Part shown: one piece after another, positions 59,926 to 64,000 of the stretch
Numbering within the stretch: position 1 is the first letter of the stretch
Layout of the letters: the number at the start of each line of letters is the position of its first letter
Program-made: the position numbers and the translations under genes
Source: Pseudomonas sp. SST3
GTDB taxonomy: Bacteria; Pseudomonadota; Gammaproteobacteria; Pseudomonadales; Pseudomonadaceae
Assembly: GCF_003325755.1 (NCBI RefSeq)
Contig: NZ_QORI02000014.1
Location: 61,990-125,989, forward strand
DNA length: 64,000 nt
Direction: 5' to 3'
The notes under the pieces: generated by a model
What the model saw: the letters and a program-made list of their open reading frames with translations, nothing else
Told to the model about the DNA's origin: nothing
Database searches by the model: none

Positions 59926-59987
59926 GAGTCGCTGGGGAGGTGTCGATAACCGGGTGATGAAACCTTAAAGACAGGACCCAGCGACTC
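59926..59987. repeat. 11-bp perfect inverted repeat (long hairpin)
   Basis: GAGTCGCTGGG (59926-59936) pairs with CCCAGCGACTC (59977-59987), with further partial pairing outside (CTCCCAGG / CCTGGAG). It is intergenic within the minus-strand gene row. In T7-like phages such hairpins serve as RNase III processing sites; that role here is inference. Confidence 0.55.
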
Positions 59988-60020
59988 CCTGGAGGCCCTA
60001 CAGGCGCTCTCGGTGTAGCG

Positions 60021-60308
60021 TTAGGCGGCTGCTGGTCTTGCTGTCAGATCGAATCGGACAGGTAGCAGCATTGCCTCCTGAAACGTCATAGCGGCCCGAT
60101 CAAGGATGCCGTTCAGCTCTCCCATGGGGAGCCTGAGGGTTTCCTGAAGGTGAGCCTGGAATGACGCCAAGTTATGGTCCGCCTGGGACCTATAGGCGCT
60201 CCGAGCGGCATGGTAGACACGGCGGGCGCTTGGGGTTGCCAGAGCGTCGTTGAGCTGGTCACAGAGAGCCTGAGGGCACCCTGGGGCAGGTATCAATCGA
60301 TAGCGCAT
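60021..60308 (-). CDS. hypothetical phage protein
   Basis: A 95-aa protein with GGAGG seven bases before the ATG. The start overlaps the KilA-N stop by one base (TGATG). Helical and Arg/Ala-rich (SARRVYHAARSAYRSQADHN); no signal peptide. Family unknown. Tight coupling suggests it acts with the KilA-N protein. Confidence 0.6.
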   Translation of the reverse strand: MRYRLIPAPGCPQALCDQLNDALATPSARRVYHAARSAYRSQADHNLASFQAHLQETLRLPMGELNGILDRAAMTFQEAMLLPVRFDLTARPAAA

Positions 60309-60844
60309 CAGCAGACCTCCCGGCCTTGCTGGCGATCTTTGAGGGCCTCAGCGTTGGCTTGGCGTTGGTACTTCTGGATTAGCTTCTGCTCCGCTGTGAG
60401 CATCTTCGGTGTCCTTCGGCCCAACACTTTCCAGTTGCACTTATCGTTGAAGGCACTACGCGCCAGCAACTCAGCGGACTTCTCTCGCCCCATCTCGGCC
60501 ATTTTTTGGATGACAACCGTGGCGACCTCAGGCATCTCAAGGATAGCCTCGAAGGCATCGAAGACCATATCCTCAAACTCGGACGAAACCCAGGCGGCAT
60601 AGCGGATTGCCGCTTGTTTCGTCGCCAGAGTTTTGCTGCCGTTGGAGCTTTCGACTTTTCCGGAAGCTGCCAGCCGTTGAGCCTCTTTCAGCTCAGCCCA
60701 TTTCCCTGGGCCTTTCTTCTTGTCCAGCTTTAGGGTTCGCCAGATTTCGGTCAGGTCCCATTGGCCCGCATCGTTTGCCTTGAAGGGTTGCCCTTCGATG
60801 ACGATCAGGTGCCCAGCGTGCTTGTGTTTGATGTCGATATTCAT
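60308..60844 (-). CDS. KilA-N domain phage protein
   Basis: A 178-aa protein from ATG 60844 with AAGGAAA upstream. The KilA-N pattern is visible: GQWDLTEIWRTLKL, GKWAELKEAQRL, then ATKQAAIRYAAWVSSEFEDMVFDAF. The domain binds DNA in phage regulators and antirepressors. The C-terminus is a charged helix. It is the first gene after the non-coding block with two T7-like promoters, so it and the genes behind it are probably read by the phage polymerase. Confidence 0.75.
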   Translation of the reverse strand: MNIDIKHKHAGHLIVIEGQPFKANDAGQWDLTEIWRTLKLDKKKGPGKWAELKEAQRLAASGKVESSNGSKTLATKQAAIRYAAWVSSEFEDMVFDAFEAILEMPEVATVVIQKMAEMGREKSAELLARSAFNDKCNWKVLGRRTPKMLTAEQKLIQKYQRQANAEALKDRQQGREVC

Positions 60845-61022
60845 TTGTCTGTTTTCCTTTTGGTAGCGCCCTTCAGGTCGCACCCACAGCCGGGCATCCA
60901 GACCCCAGACAAAGGGAACCGGCGTGGCATGAAAGGCGCTATCAGAAAGACTGGATTGGGATTGCCAGAGAGAACTGGCGTTTGCGCCCAGCGACGGGCG
61001 ACGAGGGACAACCGAGGGGTCA

Positions 61023-61042
61023 TCCTTCTACTGAGGGTTTTT
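61023..61042 (-). promoter_or_regulatory. T7-like phage promoter (proximal)
   Basis: Minus strand AAAAACCCTCAGTAGAAGGA; 18 of 20 bases equal the distal copy. The CCCTCA core is that of T3/T7-group promoters. It faces the KilA-N gene 180 bp downstream. A GCCAG...CTGGC hairpin follows at 60964-60979. Confidence 0.6.
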
Positions 61043-61211
61043 AACTGAGGTGGACCTATGCAGGTTTTGCACAGGTTGACCGAGGGCCAGACTCAAGGAC
61101 ATTAGGTTGCCCTCAAAGGATCAGGATCATGGTCTGGCAAGACCTGTCTTACACTTGAAGACAACCCTTGTTCCTCAAGGAGAACCTAAGGACTGAGAGA
61201 TAACCTAAAGT

Positions 61212-61242
61212 TTAAAAGATTATTAAAAGAGTAATTAAAAGA
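61212..61242. repeat. TTAAAAGA repeats in AT-rich stretch
   Basis: TTAAAAGA occurs at 61212, 61223 and 61235, spaced 11 and 12 bp, inside an AT-rich run of about 70 bp (61200-61265). Helical-turn spacing suggests protein binding or easy melting, as at a replication origin. Confidence 0.55.
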
Positions 61243-61319
61243 TAACCCTTTAGAATCTTTAAGTAACAGCCACCCTTGTGTCTATGAACGAATCAGGGGC
61301 CACCACCTCCCTGAGACGA

Positions 61320-61514
61320 CCGAGGAACACTCGGCTTAATTCATAGCTCACCCCGGCTCGACTACCGGGTCCACGGCTGGGTCCCTGTGCTGTAGTCAGC
61401 GGCGGGTCATTCCAGTGGATAAGAAAGGGTCACCCTGGTGAGCTGCTTTAAGAGCAACCGCAGGGAAGTCGAATGGGCATAGCGAAGCTCGCTACTGAGT
61501 GCCAGCGGACTGGC
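61320..61514 (-). ncRNA. row of five hairpins downstream of the distal T7-like promoter (candidate structured RNA)
   Basis: Perfect stems in order of minus-strand transcription: GCCAG/CTGGC (61501-61514), TAGCGA/TCGCTA (61480-61494), TCACC/GGTGA (61430-61441), CCCGG/CCGGG (61352-61369), CCGAG/CTCGG (61320-61334). None has a T-run, so they are not terminators. A leader or small structured RNA from the distal promoter is inferred. Confidence 0.35.
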
Positions 61515-61537
61515 GGAAGGAGGGAATCAATCGTCTC

Positions 61538-61557
61538 TCCTTATAGTGAGGGTTTTT
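61538..61557 (-). promoter_or_regulatory. T7-like phage promoter (distal)
   Basis: Minus strand AAAAACCCTCACTATAAGGA, continuing GAGA. Compared with the T3 promoter core AACCCTCACTAAAGGGAGA it differs at two positions after AACCCTCACTA. Promoters of this class are read only by a phage single-subunit RNA polymerase, which is not encoded in the window. Confidence 0.65.
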
Positions 61558-61565
61558 GTGGACTG

Positions 61566-61952
61566 TCAGTTGCTCGGCTGGGTGAATGCTATGGCGGTTC
61601 CATTCAGAACATGCCAGCAGTTACTCGACAAGGCGGATGCCTTCTTGATTGACACGCCTGTGATTCCGTCTGCCCCGTTGACGTAAGCGGATACCTGTAG
61701 GTCGGCTACTACGGACTCCTCTCGTGGGGGTTCGTGTAGGGAGTTTCGGTGACAGCGGGACGCGGAGATTTCCCCAAGGATTTCAGCTCCTTTTGGTAGG
61801 GAGTCGTAAACTTTGACCGTCTTTAAGGCATCGCGATGTTCCTTGAGGCTCGTGTAGGTCAGCTCGTTTCCCACCTGTAGATTAGGAGAATGCGAGGCAC
61901 AGCCAGCCACAGCGGTGACCAGCGTAATGAGGCATAGCGCTTTGATCTTCAT
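61566..61952 (-). CDS. lipoprotein of the element
   Basis: A 128-aa protein with signal peptide and lipobox VAGC (Cys near residue 18). The mature part has GEISASRCHRN, then a conserved-looking VNGADGITGVSIKKAS and a final cysteine in SSNCWHV. The layout recalls RcsF-like small lipoproteins, a weak similarity. Lipoproteins on prophages can block superinfection or alter the envelope; this is inference. It ends 9 bp before the distal T7-like promoter. Confidence 0.7.
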   Translation of the reverse strand: MKIKALCLITLVTAVAGCASHSPNLQVGNELTYTSLKEHRDALKTVKVYDSLPKGAEILGEISASRCHRNSLHEPPREESVVADLQVSAYVNGADGITGVSIKKASALSSNCWHVLNGTAIAFTQPSN

Positions 61953-62018
61953 ACGGTTCCTCCAGTGGTTTCGTATAGTATCAATACGACATCACTCCAA
62001 GCTAAGCACTACTCCACA

Positions 62019-62378
62019 TTATTCCCCGGCGAACTGCTGGCCGGTCTCCGTGGTGGACTCATTGACGTTGTAGGAGCCGGTCTTGCGGATCGACGGGAGG
62101 ACTTCCTCGGTGACCCACTTGCGGAAGGGCTCGGACTGAGGGGCGTGGCCTCGGAGAAGCATCCCGTACACTCGGGACTCATCGAACAGCCATGTGTTAC
62201 TTGGGAGGGTTTTACCTGCCCTAACTAAATCACTTAGGGATGGGTCGCCCAGCCTTAGCTTGGTGCCGGTCGTATTGTGGAACCCTTGGATAGCCATGCT
62301 TGGGTGCTTCAGGCCAGCCGCTCGGGCAACCTGAGTAGCGATGAACAGGAGGTCATGCTCGGGATGGCCGATAAGCAC
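62019..62378 (-). CDS. Bro-N domain antirepressor-like protein
   Basis: A 119-aa protein with a typical Bro-N domain: FIATQVARAAGLKHPSMAI, WLFDESRVYGMLLRGHAP and the hallmark FRKWVTEEVLPSIRKTGSY. The best start is GTG 62378; a TAG lies thirteen codons upstream in frame. The protein stops soon after the domain, without a second antirepressor domain. Likely controls lysogeny or gene expression of the element. Confidence 0.8.
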   Translation of the reverse strand: MLIGHPEHDLLFIATQVARAAGLKHPSMAIQGFHNTTGTKLRLGDPSLSDLVRAGKTLPSNTWLFDESRVYGMLLRGHAPQSEPFRKWVTEEVLPSIRKTGSYNVNESTTETGQQFAGE

Positions 62379-62414
62379 GTCCAGCTCGGCGGCACGCAGT
62401 AGCGCACCTGATAC

Positions 62415-62698
62415 CTATTGCCTGCTTCGGGGGACTGCATGTTCCGCTTCTGGGAGAGTTGACCGCTGGGGGTCCACCGGAAGGTCTGGCATTTCTGTCG
62501 AGACCTCACAGGCGTTCCAGAGGGGCAGGCGCATGGCAGTCTTGGTGTACCGATTGCCGTTCGGCATGAGCGGAAAGCTCTCTGGCATTTGAGGCCAGGG
62601 AACGTCCCCAGTCGGAGAGTACCGCCGAAGTCCTTGAGACCCTTGACGCTGTGAACTGCGCCGCTCGGGTCCTTTAGACCAGCCGCTCGGCTTACCTG
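62415..62698 (-). pseudogene. decayed second antirepressor (Bro-N) fragment
   Basis: Beginning inside the integrase stop region, one frame reads QVSRAAGLKDPSGAV and GGTLRLGTFP, paralogous to QVARAAGLKHPSMAI and GTKLRLGDPS of the next gene. The frame then becomes non-phage-like; another frame gives NGNRYTKTAMRLPLWNA until the TAG at 62415. No start codon is available. It is a truncated and frameshifted copy lying between integrase and the intact Bro-N gene. Confidence 0.65.
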
Positions 62699-63966
62699 GG
62701 GAGCTTCTCCCTCAGAACGACTGCCAGCTTCTCCACCGGCACCCCAGAGCCATACGTATCGAAAGCCAGGGTGCCCGAAGATTGCCCAAGGATCGCCTGT
62801 ACGTATGCCACTGGGACCCCTTCAGCTTGCAGCAGGGACGTGATTGAGTGCCTCAGCGAGTGGAGGGTCAGGTCTGGATCATCGTTGCTCAGGATGTCCC
62901 GTAGAGCGAAGTTAAGCCCTCGACCAGCAAGGCGGTAGTTCACGCCCAGCACGGTATCCGCCTCGGCATCCTCCACGAAGCGCAGGAAGGCCCTCAGGTC
63001 GAACCCATAGGCCCCATCGGTCAACGGAACGAGTCGCTTGGACTGTGCCGTCTTGAGTTCCTTTCCATTGTTGTCGTTGATGTCGATAACCCAGATATCT
63101 CCCTCTTTGCGTATGTCCTCTTTGGTCAACTGGGCGTATTCATTCAGCCTTGCCCCAGTGATGACTCCCAGTGACAGCGCCCAGCGCTTCCAAGAGTCAG
63201 CGGGGAGGCCGTTAACGTGGGTCATCAGCGTAGCTATCTGCTCCTGAGTGAACGCCTTTCTGGTGCTCTCTGCGCCCTTCTTGTACTTGAGGTTTTGGGT
63301 GTATGCCTTGGGAATCAGATCGTTGCTCACAGCCCAGCTGAGGACCGTAGCGAGCTTGGTTAGCAGGTTGTTGACGCTGAGTGGACGCCGGGACTCTGAA
63401 AGCGTATCCCGAAGGGCGATAAGGTCGGCCCGTGTGTGCGTCCTCATGTCCAAATCGCCAAGAGCCTCCGAAAGGGTCCCGTGGCAATAGCCGATTTCCT
63501 TCATGCTGCTTTCTTTGACGTTCGCCTTGTGCTCGTTACGGTAGGACTCAGCGAGAGACTCAAAGCGAACCGGAGGAAGGGCCTGAGGTGGGCTTACAGA
63601 TAGGGAGGCAGATGATGCTTTGGGGCTATCACGATCAGCATCCCTATCTATTTTATCTATAAGCCTTACCAGCTGCCTTGGGTCACCTCCCAGCCTTCGC
63701 TCAGCTGCCAGCATAATCTGCCTTGCCATGGACACGCCTTTTGCCTGAGGAACGGTCAGAGCGGCAGTCGATGCGATGTACCCCAAGTCATCATTGAGGT
63801 CCGAGTAGTTCATGCACATTACGTCCAGCAGTTCCCACTCTGTCGGAGTCGCCAACAGGTCCTCTGCGATAGACCGAAGGTGATCGCGTATTTCAGGCCA
63901 CGTAGAGTCAGGATTGTCGAGATGGAAGGTTCTGAGAGCCGCCTGGAGCTGCTTGCTGGTTGTCAT
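62692..63966 (-). CDS. int: tyrosine recombinase / integrase
   Basis: A 424-aa site-specific recombinase. A SAM-like core-binding domain (MKEIGYCHGTLSEALGDLD onward) precedes the catalytic domain: first Arg in GARLNEYAQLT, HxxR in LHSLRHSITSLL, and the tyrosine in FDTYGSG. The N-terminal 130 residues are an extra helical region. It reads away from the window end, toward the element. It is 3'-adjacent to the decayed Bro-N fragment, with which its last codons overlap. Confidence 0.92.
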   Translation of the reverse strand: MTTSKQLQAALRTFHLDNPDSTWPEIRDHLRSIAEDLLATPTEWELLDVMCMNYSDLNDDLGYIASTAALTVPQAKGVSMARQIMLAAERRLGGDPRQLVRLIDKIDRDADRDSPKASSASLSVSPPQALPPVRFESLAESYRNEHKANVKESSMKEIGYCHGTLSEALGDLDMRTHTRADLIALRDTLSESRRPLSVNNLLTKLATVLSWAVSNDLIPKAYTQNLKYKKGAESTRKAFTQEQIATLMTHVNGLPADSWKRWALSLGVITGARLNEYAQLTKEDIRKEGDIWVIDINDNNGKELKTAQSKRLVPLTDGAYGFDLRAFLRFVEDAEADTVLGVNYRLAGRGLNFALRDILSNDDPDLTLHSLRHSITSLLQAEGVPVAYVQAILGQSSGTLAFDTYGSGVPVEKLAVVLREKLPR

Positions 63967-64000
63967 TGCGGTAGATCGGTCAGTGGTGCGGAGAGAGACT

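Larger units (their letters stand above)
60845..61565. other. 721-bp non-coding control region of the element
   Basis: No credible gene. In the minus direction it holds: T7-like promoter (61538-61557), a row of five hairpins (61320-61514), an AT-rich stretch with three TTAAAAGA repeats (61212-61242), a second T7-like promoter (61023-61042) and another GCCAG/CTGGC hairpin (60964-60979). The layout recalls phage replication origins that pair a promoter with AT-rich DNA. Confidence 0.7.
57740..64000 (-). mobile_element. integrated phage-type element with T7-like promoters (continues past window)
   Basis: All genes read on the minus strand: tyrosine integrase, Bro-N antirepressor (plus a decayed copy), lipoprotein, KilA-N protein, two small unknowns, capsid-like protein and a 55-aa membrane peptide. 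Base composition is lower in GC than the host part. Two copies of a T7/T3-type promoter, a Tphi-like terminator after the capsid-like gene, and 11-bp TTGTGAC repeats at the host side complete it. The left edge lies between the M28 stop (57622) and 57867. The right edge is outside. No phage RNA polymerase, portal, tail or terminase gene is seen. A T7-like prophage cut by the window, or a satellite of such a phage, are the two readings. Confidence 0.8.

Noticed and set aside
60134..60142. Third T7-like promoter core (TGAGGGTTT on the plus strand)
   Set aside because: It lies inside a coding gene and the surrounding bases do not match the two good copies.
61320..61400. Possible tRNA because of the CCCGG-loop-CCGGG stem
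   Set aside because: The loop is eight bases without a TTCRA pattern, and no matching acceptor stem or anticodon arm could be drawn.

Overview
The window is a high-GC gammaproteobacterial chromosome segment, most likely Stutzerimonas / Pseudomonas stutzeri group. The signs are XdhA and 8-oxoguanine deaminase of Pseudomonas type, a braCDEFG-type transporter, paired FadD proteins with a MaoC hydratase, DUF2288, a CcoM-like peptide behind Anr boxes, and the Pseudomonas REP (TGTAGGAGCGAGC) family. No rRNA, tRNA or CRISPR array was found. All identifications come from reading translations and motifs; no database search was run.

Layout. 1-3.1 kb: purine catabolism (xdhA, cut by the window start, and 8-oxoguanine deaminase) with a strong palindrome in front of xdhA. 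3.1-8.2 kb: branched-chain amino-acid ABC operon whose binding-protein gene has a 1-nt frameshift. 8.4-15.5 kb: DUF2288, an operon of CHASE2 protein / small secreted protein / M48 lipoprotein, and a four-gene phosphonate/selenate-type ABC transporter. 15.9-18.1 kb: two small paralogues, then a protealysin-like M4 peptidase with its emfourin-like inhibitor. 18.2-28.5 kb: dehydrogenase/isomerase pair, MFS transporter, Hsp70-like and CHAD proteins, cyclophilin, LysR regulator, DEAD-box helicase and small proteins. 28.5-36.4 kb: GH5 glycosidase with three N-terminal repeats, an AT-rich gap, then egtB-egtD-subtilase with stop/start overlaps. 36.6-45.4 kb: Lhr helicase carrying an in-frame REPIN, RapA, AlkB and small genes. 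45.4-57.6 kb: CcoM-like peptide, pullulanase, MaoC, two FadD, chemoreceptor, secreted M28 peptidase.

57.7-64.0 kb (to the window end, probably beyond) is an integrated phage-type element, all on the minus strand: tyrosine integrase, a decayed and an intact Bro-N antirepressor, a lipoprotein, a 720-bp non-coding block, a KilA-N protein, two small unknowns, a capsid-like protein, a T7-Tphi-like terminator and a 55-aa membrane peptide. The non-coding block holds two near-identical copies of a T7/T3-type single-subunit RNA polymerase promoter (AAAAACCCTCA-TA-AAGGA), a row of hairpins and AT-rich repeats with helical-turn spacing. Three TTGTGAC repeats with an 11-bp period lie at the host junction. 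No phage RNA polymerase, DNA polymerase, portal, tail or terminase gene is visible. The element is therefore either part of a T7-like prophage or, more interestingly, a capsid-carrying satellite whose promoters answer to a T7-like helper phage. This is the best candidate in the window for an undescribed system; the sequence to the right decides between the two readings.
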